DNA of 48,368 nucleotides, taken from Gnetum montanum. Taxonomy: Eukaryota; Streptophyta; Gnetopsida; Gnetales; Gnetaceae. The notes under the pieces were generated by a model, which was given only the letters and a program-made list of their open reading frames with translations, was not told the origin of the DNA and did no database searches. Position 1 is the stretch's first letter. Each line of letters opens with the position of its first letter. Below, piece by piece: positions 33,825-43,908 of this stretch. The translations under genes were made by a program, and so were the position numbers. The DNA is taken from assembly GCA_015680685.1 (NCBI GenBank), contig MNCI01025364.1, positions 54,033 through 102,400 of the forward strand, in the 5' to 3' direction.

Positions 33825-36760
33825 GATACCTGGTGGGGAGAGTTGAAAATCCCAGATCACTTCAAGCAGGAGCCCTTAGAGCTAAAAACTTTACTAGTCA
33901 GTATGGAGTATGCATTTTTAAATAATGGTAAACCGGTCATCATTAATACCAAACTTTCTCCTAAACAAAAAGAAAAGTTGTTGAAAGTGGTGAATAAATG
34001 GTCAATAGCCTTTGCTTGGTCATATCCAGAGCTAACAGGAATTGATCCAAGGATATGCCATCATAGCATATACACCAATCTAACCATGAAGCCTAAAAGA
34101 CAACCATAGAGGTCACTGAACCCCAAATTAAAGTAAATTGTTATGGAGGAGATATAGCAACTCCTCAAGGTGGGGTTCATCTATCCAATCATAGATAGTG
34201 AGTGGGTTAGCCCACTTGTAATTGTATCAAAGAAGGATGGCAAATGGTAGGTCTACATCAACTTTAGGCTATTAAATATGGCAACATTGAAGAATCACTT
34301 TCCTTTGCCATTTGTGGATCAAGTATTAGACATCATATCTAGGCATTATTATTATAGCTTTTTGGATGTTTTTAGTGGCTATAACCAAATCCAAATTGCA
34401 CCTAAAGATCAGGCCAAGACAACATTTACAAGTCCCTAGGGGACTTTTGCATATTGTAAGATGTCACTTGGTCTATGCAATGCCCTTGCAACATTTCAAC
34501 GCTTGGTCCTTAGTATCTTTCAACAACAAACCAACAGTGGTGTTGAAGTCTTCATGGATGACTTCTCCACCTATGGAGCTACCCTTGAGCAAGCCTTGGA
34601 CTAACTTGAGCAAGTATTAAAGAGATCTATAGAGAGAAACCTACGACTCAACTAGCAAAAGAGCCATCTTATGATCCAAGAAGGCATTGTGTTAGGGAAT
34701 CAAATTTCACAAAAAGGGATTGAGGTAGACCCAAAAAAGATAAAGGTCATCCAAGGAATAACATGCCAACCAAAGACCGTTAAAGATGTTTGGTCATTCC
34801 TTGGACCAACTGGTTACTACCGATGTTTTATTGAGAATTTATCTAAGATTGCAAAACCATTGGTAAAGCTTACAAATAAAGATAAACCTTTCATCTAGAC
34901 CAAGGAATGTGAACATGCATTCCAATAATTAAAAGAGAAACTCGTAGAAACACTAATCCTACAAGCACTAGATTGGTCTAAACCATTCCATATCATGACA
35001 AATGCATCTAACTATGCTTTGGGAGCAGTACTCATGCAATTGGATGATAAGAAACATCCATATTATATCCACTACATAAGTCAAAGCATTGTGAAAGCAT
35101 AATTAAACTACACCACCATGGAGAAGAAACTAATGGTAGTGGTGTATGCGCTAGAAAATTTTAGGAACTATGTGTTGGGTTACAAAGTATTTGTGCATAT
35201 GAACCATAGTGCAATTCACTTCCTTGTGAACAAGCCAACGATGAGCCCTTGTGTCATACAATGGCTAGTGATCTTGCATAAATTTGATCTAACTATGGTA
35301 GATCAAAAAGGGACCAAGAATGTGGTCACTGACCACCTTTCTTGCCTAAGATGGAATAACAAAGAGGAGGAGAGCTTGCTCTCTGATCAATTTCCAGATG
35401 AACTCCTCTTTACTAGAGCAATAAATGAATAAACGCCTGAAAAAGAAACATGGTATAATGGCATCCTCACATATCTTCTCACTCAAGAGATGCCACAAGA
35501 CTTGGATTTTAGGAAGAAACAACAATTTCTTCATCAAGTCAAACACTTCAAGGAAATCAACAGATACCTTTACAAGGTGTGTGTCGATGACCTAATTCGT
35601 TGGTGTGTCCTTGATGAAGATCAACTACGTGTTCTCCAGGATACTCATGAAGGGCCATGTAGAGGCCAATATGTAGGAAGACACATGACGATAAAAATCC
35701 TAATGGTAGGACACTATTGGCCTACAATCTTTAGGAATGCCCACCAATTCTTCAAGTCTTGTGAACATTGTCAATGTGATGGGGGGATGACCACCCACAT
35801 GGAAGATCCTCAATAGTGGATTCAACCACTAGAACCTTTCAACATATGGGGCATTGACTTCATGGGTTCCATTGCATCCATGTCTAATGGAAAGGCATAT
35901 ATTATAGTAGTAGTTGACTACTGCACAAAATGGGTAGAAGCAGTAGTTGTTACTAATTGTGAATCATCCACTGCTACCAAATTTATACAACAAAATATTG
36001 TGAATAGGTTTGGGGTGTCACATTTACTAATTTTTGATAATGGAACCCATTTCACCGGTGCCACATTTAGAAAATTAATGCAACACTTGGGGGTAGAACA
36101 TAAATTAACAACACCTTACCATCCCCAAACCAATGATCAAGCAAAGGTAACCAACTAGGAGATTACAAAAATACTAACGTAGATCATTAGCAAATATAGG
36201 AAGGACTGGAGTACTAAACTTAACGATGCTCTTTGGGCTTAACGTTCAACTTGGAAACTTCCTATTAGCTATTCTCCCTACAAGTTACTATACAAGAAAC
36301 TTCCAACACTTCCACTACAATCTGAGCTTCATACACTCTCAACGGTCTATGATCTAAACTTTGACCTAAGTCTAGCACAGAAGGAAAGATTGATCAATCT
36401 AAACATGCTAGATGAAAATTGCTTAGTATTCCTACCCTTGAATGAGGTGAACAAGGCATTTAGCAAGCAATGTCAGGACCTTAGAATTAGGAAAATAAAA
36501 CTTCAAACAGGAGATAAGGTTCTTTATTGGAACCCCACACATGTATCCGAAAAGAAAAAATTCCAAACATTTTGAGAGGAACCTTATATAATTGATCAAA
36601 CCTTTCCCTCTGGGGCCATGTTGATCTACAAACCTAACAATCCAAATAAAAAGTAGTTGGTCAACATCCAACAAGTCAAACCTTTCTTAGAACCAAGACA
36701 GGACAATGTACATACTGCCTTAACAAATGGACAACCACGTTCTATTTTTCAAATCTCCTC
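33825..36760 (+). pseudogene. pol: E2 reverse transcriptase, RNase H and integrase
   Basis: This is readable in one frame with scattered stops. RT has VGFIYPIIDSEWVSPLVI, YSFLDVFSGYNQIQIAP and an intact FMDDF box (Asp codons 34557 and 34560), with LGPTGYYRCFIENLSKIAKPL after it. RNase H has lost acidic residues (TNASNY for TDASNY near 34999; HMNHSA for HTDHSA near 35200). Integrase has HEGPCRGQYVG, CEHCQ, Asp 35856 (GIDFMGS) and Asp 36036 (FDNGTHF), and Lys (36144-36146) where the DX35E glutamate belongs, as in E1. It continues through LNDALWA, GDKVLYWNPTHVS and LVNIQQVKPF to about 36760. It was inactive in integration as read. Confidence 0.9.
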
Positions 36761-36772
36761 CCTCCAACTCAA

Positions 36773-36787
36773 TCATGGGGGAGATGG
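36773..36787 (+). other. Polypurine-like tract after E2 pol
   Basis: TCATGGGGGAGATGG, identical to E1 25915-25929, lies about 5 kb before the 3' LTR. It may prime plus strands internally (a central-type tract) or be a relic of an older LTR edge. Confidence 0.55.
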
Positions 36788-37422
36788 CCATCTATGCTAA
36801 CCATTACCATGACCTCTCAATTTTTCTACCTTTTTGTTTTTCATGTTTTTGATTTTACACATTTTTTATTTTTGAATTTTTCTAATTTTACACCATCTTT
36901 AGTACCTTTAAACTTTCTTGATTATTTTACACTTTCTTATATATTTTACTTTATTTTTCTTTCTTTTGTTTAAGTGTGATATTTCTTAATTTTTTCTAAT
37001 AAATTCACTTTATTGTTATAGGACATAGTGTCGTTGTTGCTGTTTACTAATAGTGGTTTATGCTTAATGTGTGATTGTCGATGTCTAGTTTCTATTTTTG
37101 AATTCTGATGTCTGATGAATTTGACATGGTTTATTTTTCATGGAACAAGAAATGAGTCCACATCATTCACCCATCCAATGAACTCTATGATTTTCCTTAT
37201 TTTAGGAATTTGCGGTCCCTTTTCATTAAAGAAACTTTTAATCAATCGATGACCTTGGTAGTTCTGGAATTAGGAAGGATTCAAAGGTTTGTAAAGGATG
37301 TGACTTCAAGGGGACTCAATACTCTTTGTCCTATTCTTCTTACTTGAGTGCTTGAGTGTTTTTCATGGAATTCCTGCCATTCCATGCCAACCAATAATAG
37401 GAAGACAAATAAGGTGTTGCAT

Positions 37423-37552
37423 GGTGTGGTTCCCATTCAAGAAAAATAATGGAAATTCAAATCACACCCCTTCAACATGAATAAGTCCTCACATGGTATG
37501 GTTCCCATTTCAAAAAAAACAAAAAAAAAATAATGGGAATTCAAAGCATACC
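37423..37552 (+). other. Tandem pair of type A stem-loops
   Basis: Copy 1: GGTGT (37423-37427) with ACACC (37464-37468), TTCCCATT (37430-37437) with AATGGAAA (37448-37455, one mismatch). Copy 2: GGTAT (37495-37499) with ATACC (37548-37552), TTCCCATT (37502-37509) with AATGGGAA (37532-37539). The left bulge is GG in both; the right bulge is TTCAAATC or TTCAAAGC. The unit is about 72 bp and is single in E1. Confidence 0.65.
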
Positions 37553-37588
37553 CATTGGACAAATAAAAGGGCGACAAGCACTAGTTAT

Positions 37589-37625
37589 GGGACTCAAATA
37601 ACATGCACCTATGCCTGAAGGTCCC
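37589..37625 (+). other. Type B stem-loop, E2 copy
   Basis: GGGAC (37589-37593) pairs with GTCCC (37621-37625) around AACATGCACCTATGCCTGAAG. In E1 both arms differ (GGAAC/GTTCC), so the change is compensated. Confidence 0.55.
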
Positions 37626-38230
37626 GTCTAAGGCCCTCTTTCTTACTTCCTACTTCTCCTTTCTTCTCTTTTTGGAACAATGGTTATTGTGTGGAAGCAC
37701 TCTTGTGTCTCGTGTGGATGGATTGATCTTAGAGTGGCAATGCAAAGTCACTAAAAGTAGATGGTTTTGGTCTAGACTGAGGATAGAAATTATTCAATCA
37801 TTTTAACCATAAATTCCACAAGGGACTTTTTATGACCTCAATTTGGAACTCCATTCCACCTTCTCTATCATCCATCCATGTTATTGTAACTCACCTCACT
37901 GCCGAGTCCTATGTTATGCTCTATGTCTTAGTCTAATGTGTTGGGATTTTTGAGTGGATTCTTTTGGGTTGGTCCTTAACTTATCATGATCATTAAATTG
38001 ACTATCGGGCCCACAGACTCCATCGTTAAGGTTATGCAAGGGAAAAAAGGACATGATCTTGCCATGGGGAGGATCCACTTGCATAGCTTTTGGCTTGATT
38101 AGTTAAATTTCCTTACCTTTGAATTCACTACAATCCTATATTTCATATTTTCCATTATGTAAATAGCTCAGTACTCCTTAATCTTTCATTTCATTTCATC
38201 CAAAAATTCTCTGTATTTTAAAAGTTTGAC

Positions 38231-38350
38231 CAAGTCAACAATGGTCATTGACTACATCAATGAGGCCTCATTGATGCAGCTGACCACGTCGACAAGGCCT
38301 TGTTGACTAGGCCTCGTTGATGTAGTGCTTAGATCCTATATATACTCCTG
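38231..38350 (+). promoter_or_regulatory. Internal U3-like palindromic array with TATA box
   Basis: This is the same vocabulary as the E2 LTR U3: CATCAATGAGGCCTCATTGATG (38255-38276, a perfect inverted repeat), then GTCGACAAGGCCTTGTTGAC and AGGCCTCGTTGATG. TATATATA follows at 38338-38345. In the LTR the array precedes TATAAATA at similar spacing. It lies about 460 bp upstream of the extra ORF and could act as its own promoter; this is inferred. Confidence 0.5.
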
Positions 38351-38493
38351 AACACTTTGGAATTTTTTTTGCAAATTGCTCATAACACATGGGGAATTTT
38401 TGTAATTTTTTAGAGCCCAAAATGTTTCAAAGCTCATAACATCCCAAAAATTTGTTCAAATCACTTCATTTTTCGATCCTGCACTTACCGAAG

Positions 38494-38803
38494 GTAAGCT
38501 CTTTATCGTGAGGCCCAAGGTTTCCAATGAAAAATCAATGAAAATTTTTGAAATTTTTCCTAACTCCCCCAAAGGGTTAATAACCTTAACCATATAAAAA
38601 ATCAACTTTTTCCCAAGTTAACCCTTCCAACAACCTCCGAGATGAATTATTCATAGTAACACATAAAGTAAATGATAATTGGGCTAATTAAATTAGCCAT
38701 AATCACAACTTAGCTAAGTGTAACTATCCTCAAGAGTTAAGGTATCCCAATTATTTTAAGGCTACAAAATAATTGTTAATCCATTGTCTTATTATGATTA
38801 TAG
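38494..38803 (+). other. Intron-like segment before the extra ORF
   Basis: The donor CCGAAG|GTAAGC at 38493/38494 is near consensus. The acceptor ATGATTATAG ends at 38803, immediately before ATG 38804. The 310-bp interior is AT-rich and has stops in all frames. It shares the CATAATCACAACTTAGC block with E1's 139-bp segment. Splicing is inferred from these signals and their conservation. Confidence 0.5.
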
Positions 38804-41632
38804 ATGGAACCAAAATAGAAACATCTATAGGAAGGAGAACCCTTACAACCACAAGAGAAATGATCCAAAGTTGGAAGGGGCCAACAAGAACAAGGCCAAG
38901 AACTAGCAGAGGTGACCCATGCAATGAGACCTCTTCAGGAGGATCCCAAAGTGGAATCTATCCAATAGATTCTAGAGGAAGAAGTGCCGACCAAACAATC
39001 TCAAATAGGAGAAGTTCCTAGACCCATGCTAGGGATTGAGGTCACATTGACTCAAGCCTACCTAGATGTCATTCAGTCCCAAGACATTCAAAGATCAATT
39101 CTTCAAGAAATCAACTTCGGGCCATTTTTGCAAGACACAACTGCAAACCTCTCCCATGTGGCTAGTCATCACATCTAGTGGGGAATGGTACATGGGAGAG
39201 ACCTATCTCTTCTGGAGTAGCTAAAGGCTAGGGTCCGTTGTCAAGATCAAGAACATTCAAGTGTCCTACTTAGCAAAAGCCCTTGCACAAGCACTTTGGT
39301 TGCTTGACATAGGAACACAGTTCACTAAATTGTCTATAAAAGGTGATCTTGAGGCTAAGAGAGAGTGGACTGAGTGATATTATGGGGTGGATTGTAAGGA
39401 ATATGATGTGCTCACACTGGCTAAGTGCATTTATTTCAATATTATGGCCTATCACCTCAATCCGACGATGAGGCCAAGTAAGGTAACTGCTTTCTCTACC
39501 TGAGCATGTGCCACTCTAAGTAGGAAGTTCCCCGTTAACCTTCCACAACTACTATACTTGGAGATTGAACAACATTTCAAAGAAAATGAATATGGAAGGA
39601 AGACCCTACCCTTTCCATGCCTCATTAGAAAAATTTGCAAAATGGTAAGCATTGTTTGCTACTCTAACAACACTCTCAGGCATGTTCCCTTGGCCTCATG
39701 GGCAAAAATAATGAAGGATAAAATGCTAGCAACAACCCAAGAAGAGGAGTTGCCACCACCACCACCCACTCAAGAAACAACACTAGAGGCCCATGTAACC
39801 ATTGAATGTATGTGAAAAATATGAGAACAGATCTTAAGTGAAGAAGAGCAACAAGTAGGAACAAGTGGGGTGTATCCATCTGTGTATCAGCCAATGATGA
39901 GTCACCTTAATAAGATGGCCAGAATAGTTAGCTAGATGAATAGAGGTGGTCCCACTTTCTCTACCCAAAGAATGTAGTTACCTTCAAGGTCAAATCCCAA
40001 CACTCGAGAGGTGATGGTCTCATTAGCAACACATCATCTATTCCCAGAAATTTCTAAGAATTCCACCACTTTCTTAGTGAGGTTGGAGGAAGGTGAAGAG
40101 ACAACTGTCTTGGTGATGTAGCACCATGGATAAGAGATAGTAGTAAAATTGGTAGTTGACAATATAGCTGAAGCATTGAATGCATCTGCGACATCTGTAC
40201 TAGACATATCTACACTTCAAGATGTGCAGACATCTACAGGCACATTCAGTGAGAAGTTAAATGTAGCTCAACATGAAAAATTGTTAGAACAATTGGTATG
40301 AACTAGGCAACTAACTCCAGACATCTTTGATCTTCTAGAGAACATCACAGCAACCTAATCAGAGCTACTGAATGCAAGGGGAAAATGTATTATTTTGGAG
40401 GGGCAACTAGAAACATCCCAAGAGCAAAATTAGCACTTGGTCCTGGAGGTTACTGAACTTAGTGCAGAACATGCAATCCTCAGCCTAGTAATAATAAGAG
40501 ATGAAGCTATCAAATAGCTTCAAAAATGATTTCAGAAGGCTGAGGAGGAGGCAATGATGGCCATCTTTAAATAGTCCATAGTAGAAGTTGAAACGTACTC
40601 AATCAAAAAGAACTTGAATCAAATGCACTAGGAGAATGAATTTTTGACTACATAAAATCATCGCCTATGAAATGTTGATGCACAGAAAGATCAAATGCAA
40701 GAATTCATTCATCAATAACAAGAGTAGCTTGTCAAGGTAAATACTAGATTGAGGAAATTGGCTATGAAGAACCGCAATCTATCAATGGAGGAGGTACGCA
40801 TCTTGCGACAAAATTCTACCATCAAGATCACCGCCTGGAAGAACAAAGCTCTCAAATTTCAGAAAGTGAAAAATCACTATAAGGACTAGGTTAGTTTGCA
40901 AAAAGAAGTAAATGAAAAATAAATCCAAATGGCAAAGGTGAAAATGAATGAATCCATCTAGCAACTCAAGCAAGGAAGAGAGATGTGGCAGCCCATTCTT
41001 GATGGGATTGACACCTAAAAAAAAGTGGAGATCCACTTGAAGGAGTTGCAAATCAAGGAGATGATAGAGTACATGGAGTTGGCCAATCTCCATTATGCAA
41101 ACCTAGTAATGCTAACTGCCGAACGGCCATGGTCAAAGCTAGAAAAATAAGTGGCTAGCTTGTATCTGCTATACGAGCCCAAGTTAAAACACCACAAGGA
41201 CACCAAGCAAAAGATTGAGACTACTAACACTGAACTCAAAGTTCTCAAAGAGCGATTTAGAGATCAACAATCTATCGCTAAGGACCTAGCTAGATGAATG
41301 AATGACTACTAGGAGCTAAAGAACACAATGAGAACATTCGACATTGAACACAAATAGTTTGCTACCTGTTTTGTCAATGCCAAGGAGTTGTTTCTAGCAA
41401 TTCTGTGTCCTTAGGATGTGCCCATTCTAATCCACATTGTGGAAGCTGCATGGACAGTGGATGATCCTAAAAGTAAGGAGGAGAAAATGAAAGCACTACT
41501 GGATGCTTTCTGCCTCCTACCTAAAGTTACAACAGCAACAGGACAATTGCAGCCACCTCAACCATCGCTAGTGCATGAAGCCGATGAAGGTCCCTTGAAG
41601 CCTCAGGAACCACCACCACTTGGGACCATTTG
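38804..41632 (+). pseudogene. Extra ORF of E2: plant-transposon-domain-like N-half, coiled-coil C-half
   Basis: The frame starts at ATG 38804 (Gln/Glu-rich, with TAG stops) and includes PTKQSQIGEVPRPMLGIEVT (about 38985). It changes frame once near 39180-39250, then stays in one frame to the stop before 41633, about 940 codons. The part at 39240-39815, with YLAKALAQALWLLDIG, AKCIYFNIMAYHLNP, FPVNLPQLLYLEIEQHF and LPFPCLIRKICKM, resembles the 'putative plant transposon protein' domain found as extra ORFs in plant retroelements; I recognise this by pattern only. A PPPPP run follows. From about 40230 to 41400 the protein is Lys/Glu/Gln-rich with heptad-like Leu/Ile spacing (coiled coil), and it ends with a Pro-rich tail. 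There is no signal peptide or clear transmembrane segment, so an envelope role is not supported. Most stops are TAG. Confidence 0.65.
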
Positions 41633-41819
41633 ATCTTCTCCAACAAGCTTCACACCATCAAGATATGTGTTGTTTGATTTTTGAAGAGTTAAATCATGGT
41701 GTTTAATCTTGTGTCCTGAACACCTTCATTTTTTGTAATGTGTTGATCCATATACTCTATATTTTGTCAAGTCAGTTAGTTTGTTTTATGTGAAGAAAAG
41801 TTAGTTAGTTTTCATGCAG

Positions 41820-41828
41820 TCATGGGGG
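41820..41828 (+). other. E2 LTR-proximal polypurine tract
   Basis: TCATGGGGG followed by TA immediately precedes TGATGAG of the 3' LTR. This is the position expected for plus-strand priming. Confidence 0.65.
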
Positions 41829-41830
41829 TA

Positions 41831-42765
41831 TGATGAGTTGTGTTAAGTTGGTTGAGTCAATGAGGCCTCGTCGATTGGGCCTCATCAATGAGGCTTAGTT
41901 AATGCATCTTACCATGTGTCAATAAGGCCTTGTCGATGCAATGTCAATTTTCTTGATTTTTTGCTATAAATACATGTTTGTAGCTGCATTTATAGCATAG
42001 GTAAATTGTAGTTGTAGTAGAGCTCTTGCATTTTTTCCATTTAAAAGTTAGAATTTTTCCTCCGAGTGCCTGTAGCAGGAATCATTAAGTGTACAAATCT
42101 TTATTTGAGCATTGTTGTACCTAAGCACAATAGTGTGTGCAGCAATAAAGACAAGCTTTCTAATAAACCTTGCAACACTTTGGATAGATTAGCTACTTTA
42201 TTTATGCATCTACTATTTTCAATTATTTATTAAATGTTTTTAATTAATTATTAAATATTTCTCAATTATTACATTAATGAGATAATTAAGTGAGATAGAT
42301 TACACACATAAGTACAACCACTTCAAGTGTAACACATATTTGCTTGGCAATCCCAACAGTGTTATTGCTTGGTACGCCCAGTAGCATAGCACTTGGTCAT
42401 CCAGCAATGGATATGTGGGTTCAAGATATGTATAGAAAGTGGGATCAAATGCTTATGTTAGGATTAGTTAAATGATTAGTTAATTAGTTAATTTAGATTA
42501 GTTAATCAAATCCCTTTTTTATCTACAATTCAAGCACCCAACTATAAAACATAAAAATGATAAAAATCAAATGCCTCAGTTACACTTAACCATACCAATG
42601 AATGTCATAAGGGTAATTGGGAAGATAATGATTGACCTTAAGGAAAGATTCACTTCTAAAGGACTAGTGAACTAGAAACAATAATGTCCATGAAATTAGA
42701 CCAAATCATGCATGAATGCTTTGTGATTCGTATGGTTGGGCATAGGGGTACCTCACCACTCATCA
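41831..42765 (+). repeat. E2 3' LTR
   Basis: 935 bp, alignable with 29527-30490. The palindromic array is more decayed and about 30 bp shorter (41850-41945). TATAAATA lies at 41965-41972. It ends ACTCATCA and is followed by the duplication GCAAA. Confidence 0.93.
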
Positions 42766-43246
42766 GCAAACATGAAATGCACATAACATTCAACATGAGT
42801 TGTAAACTAAATGACATGGAATATGCAAAAAAAATAAAATGAATTTTTTATTAATGTGGAATAATATATTTGGGTTATATTCTAAGGGTTCCTTGGGATT
42901 ATCTTCATTCGACATCTATCCTTTAAATGTAATCCAACACTACCACCACAGTTAGGTGTATAATTGATGAGAAGGAATGGTCATTCACCTTCTTATCTTG
43001 CTTCACCTGGTACACATAACTCATCATTGTTAGCTTTGTAACTCCATGTTGATATGCCCTTTAATGCATGGATACCAATACCTTAGGTCAAGCCCCCAAA
43101 GGTCACCTTAAGAAACTTGCCTATTACTACAACACAACTTTTTGGGTTTTAATTGCAACTTTCCCTTTTGGGTCTTATTACAATAATTATAACATTTATT
43201 ATAAAGAGACATCATCTTTGTTATGGAGTAGCATGAGGATGTAACA
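42766..43246 (-). repeat. LTR split by E2, distal fragment
   Basis: This continues the LTR begun at 29495. It aligns with 13220-13680 (TTATTAATGTGGAATAA, AAGGTCACCTTAAG, GAGACATCATCTTTG) and ends GGATGTAACA, the inverted counterpart of TGTGACATCC. Confidence 0.72.
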
Positions 43247-43644
43247 CCCAATGTAGAGTTAAACTACAAAATTATCTTAGCATGGTCCTACCAAATGGAA
43301 TGTGAGAGGAAATGTCATAACCCCCTAAAAATTAATGCAAAGAACTACCATGTGAGTATGGTTCTAAAGATACGAAATGTAGAGGACAAGAAGTATTGAT
43401 CAATGTCAATAAATAGCAAGGAAAATTTTTTCTTATATAAAAAGATTATTGTCTACCCAAAGATTAGATCTTCTATTAATGAGGGTTGTAGAAAATGCCA
43501 CAAAGTCTTGCTGTAGAGTCAATGGTGATGGACAATGTATACCAACATATACTATTGTACCTTCCTTTCCTACAAAAGTTGATATTCTACCAAAGCTATC
43601 TATTGCTACGTCAACTCCTTTTGCTATTATAAGTTTGATCACAA
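43247..43644. other. Unassigned stretch right of the split LTR
   Basis: No motif-bearing frame is seen. It may belong to the same unit as the tandem repeat that follows. Confidence 0.35.
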
Positions 43645-43908
43645 ATATAGAAAATGATGTTGGAACTTGGACCATCCTCCCTAGGATCATCACTCATAGG
43701 TTCAATGCTCATCCTACCAAGGTAAGGTCTTGTGAAGGGTAATGGATGAGCATGAATATGGAAAATAATATTTAGATTTGGACCATCCTCCCTAGGATTA
43801 TCACCTAGAGGCTTAATGCTCATCGCACCAAAGTGGGGTCCTAGGAGGGATGGTAGATATGCATAGATATGGAAAATGATGTTAGGACTTTGATCATCCT
43901 TCTTACTA
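43645..43908. repeat. Tandem repeat, 111-112 bp period, about 2.4 copies
   Basis: Units start at 43645, 43756 and 43868 with ATATRGAAAATRATRTT, then GGACCATCCTCCCTAGGAT. On the minus strand the period is 37 codons, and two units read as the related peptides PLGDNPREDGPNLNIIF and PMSDDPREDGPSSNIIF. No known protein family is recognised. Confidence 0.75.

Larger units (their letters stand above)
36788..38230 (+). other. E2 3' untranslated region
   Basis: Non-coding, collinear with E1 25930-27110. Shared blocks are TGAGTCCACATC (about 37154), GTGTGACTTCAAGGGGA (about 37298), the hairpins below, CCACAAGGGACTTT (about 37815) and GGAGGATCCACTTGC (about 38076). A run of TTTT-rich DNA lies at 36830-36970. 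Confidence 0.65.
29527..42765 (+). mobile_element. E2: full-length Ty3/gypsy retrotransposon with extra ORF
   Basis: The 13239-bp element has TGATGA...TCATCA LTRs and identical 5-bp duplications GCAAA (29522-29526, 42766-42770). It is collinear with E1 through gag-pol and 3' UTR, then longer by an internal promoter-like region, an intron-like segment and a ~940-codon decayed ORF. It is nested in an older LTR, which confirms the ends: removing it restores CATGGCAAACAT as found at about 13215 in the uninterrupted copy. Confidence 0.94.

Noticed and set aside
38804-41632. Envelope-like protein
   Set aside because: Athila-type elements can carry env-like ORFs in this position, but I see no signal peptide, transmembrane helix or fusion-type region; the C-half is a soluble coiled coil.
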